DNA from: FEN-1219 sp963713355
GTDB lineage: Bacteria; Pseudomonadota; Gammaproteobacteria; Steroidobacterales; Rariloculaceae
Assembly: GCA_963713355.1 (NCBI GenBank)
Contig: CAVQLK010000006.1
Coordinates: 310,001 to 374,000 of the forward strand
DNA length: 64,000 bases
Reading direction: 5' to 3'
Positions 15,860 through 25,243 of the stretch are shown piece after piece. The translations under genes were made by a program, and so were the position numbers. Within the stretch, counting starts at the first letter, position 1, and the number at the start of each line of letters is the position of its first letter. The notes under the pieces are model-generated. The model was given only the letters and a program-made list of their open reading frames with translations, did no database searches and was not told where the DNA came from.

Positions 15860-17187
15860 AGCGTCACGATGCCCGTGCTGTCCCCGAACTTCTCTACACT
15901 CACGTCGAGCTTGTCGAGCAGCCCGACGAGCAGATTCGCGAACGGCGTGCCGGCGCCGGCGCGGATGTGACGGCCGCCCGTGAGCGCCGCCGAAGCGCCG
16001 CCCGCGAGCAGGGTCGGCAGCGGCTCGTGGTCGTGCTGGTTCGAATTGCTCATGCCGCTGCCGTAGAGCACGAGCGAGTGGTCGAGCAGAGTGCCGTCGC
16101 CGTCGGGTGTCGCGCGCAGTAGCCCAAGAAAGTACGCGAGCGTCGTGCTCATGTGGTATGCGTTCAAGCGCGCGTAGCGCTCGATGTTCGCCGTCACCTC
16201 GGAGTGGTGCGAGAGGTTGTGGAACGGATCGTTGATTCCGCTAGCGGGATACACGGCGTTGCTGACCTCCTTGGCGATCATCAGCGTGCCGACGCGCGTG
16301 AGGTCCGCGGCCCAAGCCAGCGCGAGCAGGTCGAACATGAGCTTCGCGTGTTGCTCAAAGTCGTCGGGTACGCCGGCGGGCTTTGCGGGCACGGCGAGGT
16401 CGTCGCCGACCTTCTGCCCAGCGAGCCCGATGCGGCGTTCGACCTCGCGCACGTCCTCGAGGTGGCGCTCGAGCCGCGCCCGGTCGTCGCCGGGCAACGA
16501 GCGTGCAAGCGCGCGCGCGTCGCCCAGCACGGAGTCGAGCAGACTCGCGGATTGCGCGCGTCGACGCGCGCGCTCCCCGGCCGTGCCGCCGTCGCCGAAC
16601 AGCCGCTCGAAGACGGTCTGCGGATTGACCTCCATCGGCAACGGCGCCGTTGGCGTGCGCCAGGCGATCGTATTGCGGTATGCGCCCGAGAGCCCCGAGC
16701 CGCCGCTCAAGCCCCCTTCCTCGAGCGACAGCTCGAGCGACGGCAGCGGCGTGTCTTGCCCGAAGCTCTGCGCCGCAACCTGGTCCACGGAGGTTCCAAG
16801 CCTCGGTGTTGCTCCCGCCTCGGGGCGTGCGCACGTGAGCCAGACGGCCGACGAACGCGTGTGGTTCGCGCCCGCCGAGGCGTCCTCGCCGTACGCGAGC
16901 GGCAACGTGAGATCGCTGACGACGGTGAGCCGATCGCGAAATGGCTCGAGCGAGCGCAGGATCGGCGACAGCGTCAGCCCCGGCTCGTCGGCCGGCGTCC
17001 ACTGCCGCATGACGGCGCCGTGCGGGATGTAGATGCATGCGAAGCGCGAGCGCGGCGTCGCGGCGCCTGCAGTGCCCGGCAGCATCGCGCTCAAGAGCGG
17101 TAACGCAATCGTGGCGCCGGCGCCGCGGAGCACCGCCCGACGCGACAGACGCCGGCGCGCGAGATAAGCGCTCACGCGAGCCCCCAT
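15856..17187 (-). CDS. DUF1552 protein with Tat signal (left arm)
   Basis: A 443-aa DUF1552 protein. The N-terminus has a twin-arginine motif (LSRRAVLRGAG, R16-R17) and a hydrophobic stretch ending near residue 41, so it is probably exported folded to the periplasm. The conserved C-terminal motif GSGMSNSNQHDHEPLPTLLA is present. DUF1552 resembles DUF1501-type alkaline-phosphatase-superfamily proteins and is nearly always paired with a PSD1/DUF1592 cytochrome-like protein; no member has a proven reaction to my knowledge. It lies 34 bp after the PSD1 gene and overlaps the ankyrin gene by 4 bp. Confidence 0.9.
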   Translation of the reverse strand: MGARVSAYLARRRLSRRAVLRGAGATIALPLLSAMLPGTAGAATPRSRFACIYIPHGAVMRQWTPADEPGLTLSPILRSLEPFRDRLTVVSDLTLPLAYGEDASAGANHTRSSAVWLTCARPEAGATPRLGTSVDQVAAQSFGQDTPLPSLELSLEEGGLSGGSGLSGAYRNTIAWRTPTAPLPMEVNPQTVFERLFGDGGTAGERARRRAQSASLLDSVLGDARALARSLPGDDRARLERHLEDVREVERRIGLAGQKVGDDLAVPAKPAGVPDDFEQHAKLMFDLLALAWAADLTRVGTLMIAKEVSNAVYPASGINDPFHNLSHHSEVTANIERYARLNAYHMSTTLAYFLGLLRATPDGDGTLLDHSLVLYGSGMSNSNQHDHEPLPTLLAGGASAALTGGRHIRAGAGTPFANLLVGLLDKLDVSVEKFGDSTGIVTL

Positions 17188-17221
17188 ATCCGCGCCGGCG
17201 CCTGGTGGTCCGCGTTTTCGT

Positions 17222-19515
17222 TCATGGCTCTTCCGTGTCGGCGCTGAGATTCGTCTGCATGCGAAACGGCGTGCTGTTCACGATACCGAGCACAATGGCC
17301 GCGAACCGGTAGTCGGCGTCGGCGGCCGCGGCCACGACCTCGCGCACGGCCGGCCTATCGTCCGACGTCAGGATACGCCCGATCGCGTAGGTCATCAGTC
17401 GTTCCGTCAGCGCCGTTACAAATGCGTCCGAGCGCGCGAGCAAGGCCTCGCGTAGCGCGATCGGGCCGTCGATGGCCGTACCGTCGGTGAGTACCGCTGT
17501 CGCGTCGATTGGCTCACTGGCTTCGGCGTCACGCCAGCGGCCGATCAAATCGAAGTTCTCGAGCGCGAATCCAAACGGGTCGATGAGCTGATGGCACGAC
17601 GCGCACGTAGGATCGGAACGGTGCGCCTCCATGCGCCGGCGCAGCGTTTTGGCTTCCGCGGGCGAGCCAGCGCCCGAAAGGTCGGCTTCGACTCCGGGTG
17701 GCGGGGGCGGTACTTCGGCGCCCAGGAGATTTTCGACGATCCAGGCGCCGCGAACGACGGGGGACGTCCGGTTCGCGACCGACGTTGCCGTCAGGATGCT
17801 GCCGTGCCCAAGCAGTCCGCCGCGCGGGCTATCGGCCGGCAGCTCGACGCGGCGGAAGTAGCTGCCGCGCACGCCGTCGATTCCGTAATGGCGCGCGAGG
17901 CGCTCGTCCAAGAAGGTGTAGCGCGCAGCGAGCAGCTCGATCACGTTCGCGTCCTCGCGCAGCACGTGCTCAAACAGCAGCTCTGTCTCGTGGCGAAAAG
18001 CCGTGCGCAGGTTCGCGTCGAACCCTGCGTCTTGCGGCAGGGCGTCGTCAAGCTCCCGAAGCTTGAGCCACTGGCCCGCGAAGTTCTCGACGAGCGCCGC
18101 GGCACGCGCGTCACCGAGCATGCGCCGGACCTGCCGCTCGAGCCCGGCGGGCTCGTGCAGCGATCCCGACGCCGCGGCTTGCAGAAGCTCCTCGTCGGGG
18201 ATGCTGCTCCAGAGGAAGAACGACAAGCGCGAAGCGAGCGCAAAGTCGTCGACGCGATACGCCGCGCCGGCGGCGAGCCCTTCGGGCCGCGTCTCGAACC
18301 GATAGAGGAAACGCGGGTCGATCAGCAGCCGCGCAATGGCCTGCTCGATGCCGGCTTCGAAGCCGCCGTCCCGCCGACCTCGCTCGTAGAAGCCGAGCAA
18401 CGTCTCGAGCGCGCCGGAATCCACGGGCCGCCGATACGCGAGCGTCGCGAGTCGGGTCAAGATCTCCTGCGCGCACGCCATCTCGTCGCCGCCGCCGGGG
18501 GGAAGCAGCTGAAGATGGCGCGCCGGCTCGGCGTGTCGCCGGTACCTGTCGCCTCGAACGGCCCGTGGATCTCGACGCTGTCGATGCCGCCGCCTGCGGT
18601 GTAAACGCCATAGAGCTCGTTGACGCCTTCGCAGCGCCGTTCGTCGAGCAAGGCAACCGTCAGCGTATGCGGTCCGCCCTTTATGCGTAGACGGAACGCG
18701 GCCGGATCATCGACGGCGAGCGGCTCGCCGTCGAGCGTGATGTCGATGCGCGGCGGAGCGCAGAAGCGCTGTCCAGCTAGCGCGCCAGGACCCCGGGCCC
18801 GCACGCGGATCTCGTAAGCCGCGTCAAGCGGAAAGTTGTGGGTGAGCATAAAGCCGCCGCGCGTTCCAAGGGGCAGACCGTCGACGTGCACCGCCTGCGA
18901 GCCGCCGGGAGCGTCGAAGGTGATTTGCGTCGGACCTTGCGAGCGGTCGCCGACGGCGGCGCGGCTGATCTTCAGCGAGGCATTGACATAGCTCTCGATG
19001 AGAGTGGGCGACACAGTCAAAGCCGCGGCGACGTTGTCGAAGCCTTGGATCGCGTCATCGGCCGGCAGAGCTGCGACGACGGCACCGGCGTCGAAGGCCA
19101 GGAGATCGCGAACGGCATTCGCGTACTCCGCGCGGTTCAGTCGGGAAACGCCCTTGAAGCCGGGATTCGGCGCGGCTTTCGCCGCCGCGTCGAGGCGCTG
19201 CTCGAGCGTCGACGCGAACCTGTCGAGCGCGGCACGCTCGGGGCGCGGCTCGCCGGCCGGCGGCATGAAGCCCGTGCGCACTTTGCGGACGGCATGCTCC
19301 CAGATGTCGCGATTCTGGTGCAGCGCATCGAGAGTCGAGCCGTCGAGCGCCACGCCGCCGGCGCGCTCGGCGGAGTTGTGGCAGTCGAAGCAGTAGCGAT
19401 CGAGGACGGCGCGCGGATCGGCGCCGGCGGCGCTTTCCTGCCGCCACACGCTCAAGCCCGCGCCGACGACCGCCAGCAATCCCGCGATGAGGATGAGACT
19501 TACCGGCGATCGCAT
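17222..19515 (-). pseudogene. PSD1/DUF1592 cytochrome-like protein, split by one frameshift (left arm)
   Basis: Two adjacent frames together make one protein of about 764 aa. The first (19515 to about 18500) has a signal anchor, one CxxCH site (YCFDCHNS) and the DUF1587/DUF1595 parts up to GDTPSRRAIFSCFPP. The second (to 17222) has the DUF1592/DUF1588/DUF1585 parts with a second CxxCH (TCASCHQLIDPFG). Compared with the intact right-arm paralogue, one G is missing in a run of six G at 18497-18502. Either a homopolymer error or a real mutation fits. ATG 19515 has GGGAGC just upstream. The domain set marks secreted heme-c-like proteins thought to work with DUF1552. Confidence 0.85.
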
Positions 19516-19523
19516 CGCGCTCC

Positions 19524-22500
19524 CTAGAACCCCATGTTGAAGCCTAGTTGATACCGCCGTCCGAACTCGTCGTAAAGTGCGTCCGTCCCCTGGGCGCCGA
19601 AGCGAGTGTCGCCCGACTGCGGAATGATCGGCGGATCCTTGTCGAACAGGTTCTGAATGTTCAACGTGATTCGCCAGTTTCCGCGCTCGCGCATCTCGCC
19701 GTTGAAGCCCAGCACAAGGTTCGTCCACGCCCGCGAGGGAATCGTATTGTTGTCGATCTGCACGCCTTCGGTCCAAAGACGATTCAGCAGCACCTCGTCA
19801 ACGAAGCGCTCTTGGAGCTGCACGGTCCAGCGGTCGATGCCGTAGGAAAGCGTCACATTCGCGGTCATGTCGGGAAAGCCACGGCTGCCCGCGAACTCCG
19901 AGGGCTGGCTGCCGGCGACGGTGTTCGTCCTTTCGTTGAGCCTACCCGCGAGCGCGCGAATGCTCAGCGATTCATCGTGGGTCGCGAAGAGGTCGACCGC
20001 GCGCATGTAAGCGAACTCGAAGTCGATTCCTCTAGCCCGCGCAGAATCGAGGTTGAGATACGGGCTGAAGACGCGCGTGAGGACGCCTTGATCGTTGCGC
20101 ACGACATAGTCGCAAAGCACGCCGTTGTCGTAACACTCGTCGACGACGCGCTGGGCACCGAGCGTCGCGATCGAGTCCGAGATGTCGACCTCGTAAGCGT
20201 CGACCGACATTCGGAAGCCCTCGGCCCAGCTCGGTTGATAGACGAAACCGACGACCGTCGTGTCCGCCACTTCGGGCGTCAGATTGGGATTGCCGGCGCT
20301 CGTCACAGTGATAACCGCCGCAGTATCGTTGAACGCCGGGTCGTTGACGGTCCCGCCGGTCGGCGAGTCGTCGAAGCGCTCGCTGAAGGTGGCTTCACGC
20401 ACGTCCCGCGACCGCGTGGCGCGCAGCCGCAGATCGCGGTAGATCTGAAAATCGAGACCGACCTTCCAGCTGTCGAAACCGCCGACGTTCGAATAGTCCG
20501 AGTAGCGATACGCGAAGCTCGTGCCGAAATCGCGCTCTGCCGAAGACGATTGCCAGATCGGCACGTTCAGCTCGCCGAACGCCTCCCAGACGTCGTAGCC
20601 GCCCGAGATCGCCGAGACCGTCGAGAACTGGTGCAGATTCGGGCTGCCGCCCGCCCACGCGGCCGCAATGCCGCGAATGCCGAGGTTCGGCGTGAAGCCG
20701 GGCGAGCCGTCGGCATTGACTGGCGGTCCGAGCGCATCGATCTCGACGGGGAAAGAGCCGTCATCGAATGACTGGTCGCGGTAGGTGAGGCCTGTCGCGA
20801 GCGACAACGGCCCGGCGCCCCAGCCGTCGGAAACCTCGCCGCGGAACAGCAGCTCGGCGAAGTCCTGCTCGACGACGCTGTCGCCCCACTTCGGCGTCAG
20901 GATGTAATCGGCCGCCGCCGCTGAGATCTGCCCGTGCCCCATGATATTGAACGGCACGCACTCGGCGACGCTGTTATCGAGCCCAATCGGAGACGCGACC
21001 GGTACGGTGCCATCCACCGTGGTTTTCGTCCTACCTTGAATCGCGGAAGCCGACGCGAGCTGCGCCTCCGTCGGGTTGTAACGCTGCACGTTGCAGACGA
21101 TCGTGCCGGTGCCGCGGTCGGCCGGCGCGACCAGATCGGGGCGCCCATCCGCCGGACCGACGCCCGTATCGCCTGTCACGTCGCGGCGGTCGTTATAGAT
21201 CTCGACGGCGTCTGCCGCGAGCGCCAGCCGATCGACGCGCAGGCCGTCGAACACGCCGGTCATCTTCTCGGTTTCGCCGGTCTGCAGCGACAGCCGCATG
21301 TCCCAACGGTCACTCATCGACCAATCGACGCCGAAGCGCAACGACTCCGAATCGAACTCGTTGCGCGATTCGCTCGTGTTGTACACGTCGAGCTCGTCGA
21401 GGTAGCTACCGCCTTTGTGGATCAGGAACCGCGGGCGATTCTCGGTGACCATGATCTGTCGAACGCTCTCGGGTAAGAAGGCGTTCTCTCGATAAACGCT
21501 GTAGGCCCACTGGCTCGACATCGTGGCGGCGGAAACGGACTGGTTCTGGTTCGACTCGACATGGCCGACGAGCACGTCGGCAAAGATGTCCAGGGCGTCG
21601 CTCAGCTCGTACTTTGCTCCAAAGAACCCCGTGTTCTGCACGACTTCAGAGCCGGCCGGCCCGCCCGGTTGCGTCCGATGGGCGATCTCGGCATTCGGGC
21701 CGCCCGCGAACCACGAGCACGGGTTCGCAGGCGTGGGCGCCGGCAGAGAGCAGCCGTAGTCCGCGACCGTGCCGCGATCGAACGGCACGATGGCGCTGCC
21801 ATCGTCGGTGAAGATCCTGTTCGACAGCTGGCTCACCGGCGACCCGCCGGGCGCCAGCGCGATGCGGCCGTTCACGTGTAAGCCGGCCGACGCGGCCCAT
21901 GGGACGGTGATGCGCTGCGGAAAGACGCCAGGAGCCTGCGTGACGTAACCCCAGCGCTGAAACCAGCTTGGGTCGAGCTGCGCGGGGTCGCGACTGATCT
22001 GATCGACTCGCCGAGCTTCGAGTGAGCCGATGATGTGGAGCCGCTCGCCGATCTGCGTCCCGCCGGCAACCGTCACGTTCCAGTTCTTGCCGTCGTTGTC
22101 GAACTCGTTCATGCCCATGCCGGCGTTCAGGCTCATACCCTCAAATTCGCGATCGAGGATGAAGTTCGTGACGCCGCCGAGGGCGTCGGCGCCGTACGCG
22201 GCCGAGGCGCCGCCGGTCACGACGTCGACGGAGCGCATCAGCGCGATCGGAAACGTATCGATGTTGACGGAGCCGCGCTTGTCGGCAGGAGGCATGCGGA
22301 AACCGTCGAAGAGCACGAGCGTGCGCTCGGGCCCCAAGCCGCGCATGTTGAGATAGCTCCCGCCGCCGTTGCCGAACAGCGCGGGCCCGCCGCGCTGCGC
22401 CGTGCTCGTCTGGAAAAACTGCGGCAGCGCATCGAGCTGCTCGGCGATCGTGCTGCCGGGCTCGAACAGCGCGAGCTCTTGCACGGTCAACGTCGTGACC

Positions 22501-22676
22501 GGCACGGGCTCGGCCATGCCATCGGTAGCGCGGATGCGCGTGCCCGTGACCGTGATCTCCTCGAGCGTTGCGTCCTCCGGCGTCTGTGCGGCGCTGCCAC
22601 CTGCGAGCGTCAACGCGATCGCGCCGGCCAACGAGCTGAAAGCAAAACGTGAAACCAAAGCGTGCTGCGCTTTCAT
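19524..22676 (-). CDS. TonB-dependent outer-membrane receptor (left arm)
   Basis: A 1050-aa receptor. Signal peptide to about residue 30 (SAAQ), plug domain starting EEITVTGTRIR with the ...RGLGPERTLVLFDGFRM and GGASAAYGADALGGVTNFIL segments, then a long beta-barrel ending RYQLGFNMGF with the terminal aromatic residue needed for BAM recognition. It belongs to the large class that imports siderophores, glycans or other bulky nutrients; there is no STN domain. AAAGGGGGGAACAGCC precedes the ATG. It is the first gene of the left arm, 8 bp before the PSD1 gene, so its ligand is probably the substrate of the whole module. Confidence 0.92.
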   Translation of the reverse strand: MKAQHALVSRFAFSSLAGAIALTLAGGSAAQTPEDATLEEITVTGTRIRATDGMAEPVPVTTLTVQELALFEPGSTIAEQLDALPQFFQTSTAQRGGPALFGNGGGSYLNMRGLGPERTLVLFDGFRMPPADKRGSVNIDTFPIALMRSVDVVTGGASAAYGADALGGVTNFILDREFEGMSLNAGMGMNEFDNDGKNWNVTVAGGTQIGERLHIIGSLEARRVDQISRDPAQLDPSWFQRWGYVTQAPGVFPQRITVPWAASAGLHVNGRIALAPGGSPVSQLSNRIFTDDGSAIVPFDRGTVADYGCSLPAPTPANPCSWFAGGPNAEIAHRTQPGGPAGSEVVQNTGFFGAKYELSDALDIFADVLVGHVESNQNQSVSAATMSSQWAYSVYRENAFLPESVRQIMVTENRPRFLIHKGGSYLDELDVYNTSESRNEFDSESLRFGVDWSMSDRWDMRLSLQTGETEKMTGVFDGLRVDRLALAADAVEIYNDRRDVTGDTGVGPADGRPDLVAPADRGTGTIVCNVQRYNPTEAQLASASAIQGRTKTTVDGTVPVASPIGLDNSVAECVPFNIMGHGQISAAAADYILTPKWGDSVVEQDFAELLFRGEVSDGWGAGPLSLATGLTYRDQSFDDGSFPVEIDALGPPVNADGSPGFTPNLGIRGIAAAWAGGSPNLHQFSTVSAISGGYDVWEAFGELNVPIWQSSSAERDFGTSFAYRYSDYSNVGGFDSWKVGLDFQIYRDLRLRATRSRDVREATFSERFDDSPTGGTVNDPAFNDTAAVITVTSAGNPNLTPEVADTTVVGFVYQPSWAEGFRMSVDAYEVDISDSIATLGAQRVVDECYDNGVLCDYVVRNDQGVLTRVFSPYLNLDSARARGIDFEFAYMRAVDLFATHDESLSIRALAGRLNERTNTVAGSQPSEFAGSRGFPDMTANVTLSYGIDRWTVQLQERFVDEVLLNRLWTEGVQIDNNTIPSRAWTNLVLGFNGEMRERGNWRITLNIQNLFDKDPPIIPQSGDTRFGAQGTDALYDEFGRRYQLGFNMGF

Positions 22677-22730
22677 GGCTGTTCCCCCCTTTTTTTTGAT
22701 CCGTCGCTAACCGCGCGTCTGCTCGACGTC

Positions 22731-22790
22731 TTGGTTTGATATGCGGCATAGCGATAAAAACGTTATAGCAGATAGCATTAGCGCGAGCAA
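22731..22790. promoter_or_regulatory. Divergent promoter region of the two mirror-image operons
   Basis: This A/T-richer stretch lies in the 171-bp gap between the left-arm receptor and the right-arm PSD1 gene. On the minus strand TTGCTC (22790-22785), 17 bp and TATAAC (22767-22762) form a good promoter toward the receptor. On the plus strand TTGGTT (22731-22736) with TAAAAA (22755-22760) is a weaker candidate. The two -10 regions are a few bases apart, so one regulator could control both arms. Confidence 0.5.
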
Positions 22791-22847
22791 TAATCGTCTC
22801 AGCCTCGGGCGAGCACTAATACGGGCTGTGCTCCCGGAGGTTGGGGT

Positions 22848-25223
22848 ATGCTTTTGAATGAACACCCTACGTGGGTCGTAATGATGCGACTGCCCATCGC
22901 TGTCGGAATTGTCTTAGCTGCGCTCGCTGCTGGTTTTACCGTCGTGCGCGGCGGTATGTTTCCCTCGTGGTGGCTCGCCGGGGGTGCACAGCGTGAAGTC
23001 CTCGATCGTTACTGCGTCGCATGCCACAACGATGCCGAGCTCGCGGGCGACGTCTCGTTCGAGAGCCTCGACCGGCAGCAGCTCGCGGGTCACCCCGAAA
23101 CTTGGGAAGCCGCCGTGCGCAAGCTGCGCACGGGGCTCATGCCGCCGCTCGGTGAGCCACGGCCCGAGCGTGCCGTGCTCGACGCGTTCGCAGCGTCGCT
23201 CGAAGCCGACCTCGACGCGGCCTGGGCGCGCGCGCCGAATCCCGGCGTGCGGCCGCTGGCGCGGCTGACGCGCACCGAGTACGCGAACGCGATTCGCGAC
23301 CTGTTGGGCTACGACGCGAGCGCTGTTGCAAGCGCGCTGCCGCCCGATGCCGCCGTCGCGGGGTTCGACAACAATGCCGCCGCGCTCGGCGTCTCGCCGA
23401 CGCTGCTCGAAGGCTATGCGACGGCGGCGATGCAGATCAGTCGCCGCGCAGTCGGCGACCGCACGATGGGCCACGGCGAAACGCGCTACACGGCCGTGCC
23501 GGGCGCGGCACAGCGCGCGCCGATCGAGGGCTTGCCGCTCGGCACGCGCGGCGGCTTGGCCGTAGAGCACACGTTCCCGCTCGACGCCGAGTACGAGCTC
23601 GTCGTATCCGCCGCGATCCCGGCGGCGGGTTGGGACAACCCCACGGGCGCTCTCGTTTACTGCGACGGGCCCGCCGTCGATATCACCTTCAACGGCGCCC
23701 CCGTCGCCGCAGAGAACCCACGGCGCATCCGCGTGCGCGTGCCGGCGGGCCCGCAACGCATCACCATCGCGCTCGTCGACGAGCGGCGGTGCGCCGGCGT
23801 CAACGAGCTCTATGCCGGCGAGGTTGCGCTCGGGGGCGCCGTGCAGGCGCTGACGATCATCGGGCCGTTCGATGCGACGGGCGCCGGCGACACGCCGAGC
23901 CGGCGCGAGATCTTCGTGTGCCGGCCACGCTCGTCTGCCGAGGACGCGCCGTGCGCCGAGCAAATCCTGTCGCGGCTCGCGACGCGTGCGTACCGCCGCC
24001 CCGTCACCTCGACAGGTGACGAGCTCGCAAAGCTCATGCGCTTCTACGCGCAAGGCCGCGAGGAAGGCGGAGACTTCGACGCCGGGATCGCGCACGCGCT
24101 GTCGCGCCTGCTCGTCGATCCGCGCTTCCTCTATCGGTTCGAGCGCGAGCCCGCCGAGCTTGCCGTTGGCGCGGTTTTTCCCGTAGATGACTACGAGCTC
24201 GCGTCGCGTCTGTCGTTCTTTCTCTGGAGCAGCATCCCGGACGACGAGCTCTTGGCGCTCGCGGCCGAAGGCCGGCTCGGCGACTCGGCCGTGCTCGCAT
24301 CGCAGGTCGATCGCATGCTCGCCGACGCGCGCTCGTCGGCGCTCGTCGAGAGCTTCGCGAGCCAGTGGCTCATGCTGCGAGAGCTCGACGCCGTCGTGCC
24401 GCAGGATTTGGATTTCGACGAGGATTTACGCGCGTCGATGCGCCGCGAAACGGAGCTGCTGTTCGCCGATCTCGTGCGCGAGCGGCGTAGTGTGCTGACG
24501 CTGCTGGACGCGGACTACACGTATCTGAACGAACGGCTCGCGGCGCATTACGGCGTCGACGGCGTGCGCGGCAGCCACATGCGGCGCGTCGCCTGGCCGG
24601 CGGACGAGCCACGGCGCGGCGTGCTCGGCCACGGCAGCGTTCTCACGGCGACTTCGGCGCCTAACCGCACGTCGCCCGTCGTCCGCGGCCAGTGGCTCAT
24701 GCAGAGCTTGCTGGGTGCGAAGATTCCGAGCCCCCCGCCGGGCGCGGAGGCGGATCTCTCGGCGGAAGCCAGCGAGTCGGAAGGGCTCGCCGGCGACACG
24801 GTGCGCGCGCGTTTGGAGCTGCACCGAGCCAACCCCACCTGCGCGGGCTGCCACGGAATCATGGATCCGCTCGGGCTCGCGCTCGAGAATTTCGATCTCC
24901 TCGGCCGGTGGCGCGACAGCGAGGCCGGCCATCCCATCGATGCTTCGGCGCGCATGGTCGACGGCACGGCCCTTCGCGGACCGCAAGATCTGCGTGCGGC
25001 TCTGCTCGCGCGCTCGGACGTGTTCGTCGCAACCATGACGGAGCGGCTGATGACGTACGCTATGGGTCGCGAGCTCGAGAGCAACGACATGCCCGTAGTG
25101 CGCGCTGTCGTGCGCTCGGCCGCGCCGGAGGACTACACGCTGCGCTCGCTCGTGCAAGCGATCGTCGCGAGCGATACGTTTCGGAAACGCGTGAAAGCCG
25201 GCGATGCGCCGGTTCTCAACTGA
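22848..25223 (+). CDS. PSD1/DUF1592 cytochrome-like secreted protein (right arm)
   Basis: A 791-aa protein, intact paralogue of the left-arm gene. An N-terminal signal anchor (residues 13-33) leads to C56-V-A-C59-H60, a heme-c type site in a PSCyt1-like domain. DUF1587, DUF1595, DUF1592, DUF1588 and DUF1585 parts follow; a second site is C665-A-G-C668-H669 in the DUF1588 motif CHGIMDPLGLALENF. Such proteins, first known from Planctomycetes, are expected in the periplasm and may pass electrons, but no reaction is established. ATG 22848 follows GGAGG at seven bases. DUF1552 follows after 20 bp. Confidence 0.92.
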   Translation: MLLNEHPTWVVMMRLPIAVGIVLAALAAGFTVVRGGMFPSWWLAGGAQREVLDRYCVACHNDAELAGDVSFESLDRQQLAGHPETWEAAVRKLRTGLMPPLGEPRPERAVLDAFAASLEADLDAAWARAPNPGVRPLARLTRTEYANAIRDLLGYDASAVASALPPDAAVAGFDNNAAALGVSPTLLEGYATAAMQISRRAVGDRTMGHGETRYTAVPGAAQRAPIEGLPLGTRGGLAVEHTFPLDAEYELVVSAAIPAAGWDNPTGALVYCDGPAVDITFNGAPVAAENPRRIRVRVPAGPQRITIALVDERRCAGVNELYAGEVALGGAVQALTIIGPFDATGAGDTPSRREIFVCRPRSSAEDAPCAEQILSRLATRAYRRPVTSTGDELAKLMRFYAQGREEGGDFDAGIAHALSRLLVDPRFLYRFEREPAELAVGAVFPVDDYELASRLSFFLWSSIPDDELLALAAEGRLGDSAVLASQVDRMLADARSSALVESFASQWLMLRELDAVVPQDLDFDEDLRASMRRETELLFADLVRERRSVLTLLDADYTYLNERLAAHYGVDGVRGSHMRRVAWPADEPRRGVLGHGSVLTATSAPNRTSPVVRGQWLMQSLLGAKIPSPPPGAEADLSAEASESEGLAGDTVRARLELHRANPTCAGCHGIMDPLGLALENFDLLGRWRDSEAGHPIDASARMVDGTALRGPQDLRAALLARSDVFVATMTERLMTYAMGRELESNDMPVVRAVVRSAAPEDYTLRSLVQAIVASDTFRKRVKAGDAPVLN

Positions 25224-25243
25224 TCCTTGCGGAGGCTGCCGAC

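Noticed and set aside
22684..22699. C6/T8 run as a rho-independent terminator
   Set aside because: No stem precedes it; on the minus strand it is the A-rich/G-rich ribosome site of the receptor gene.
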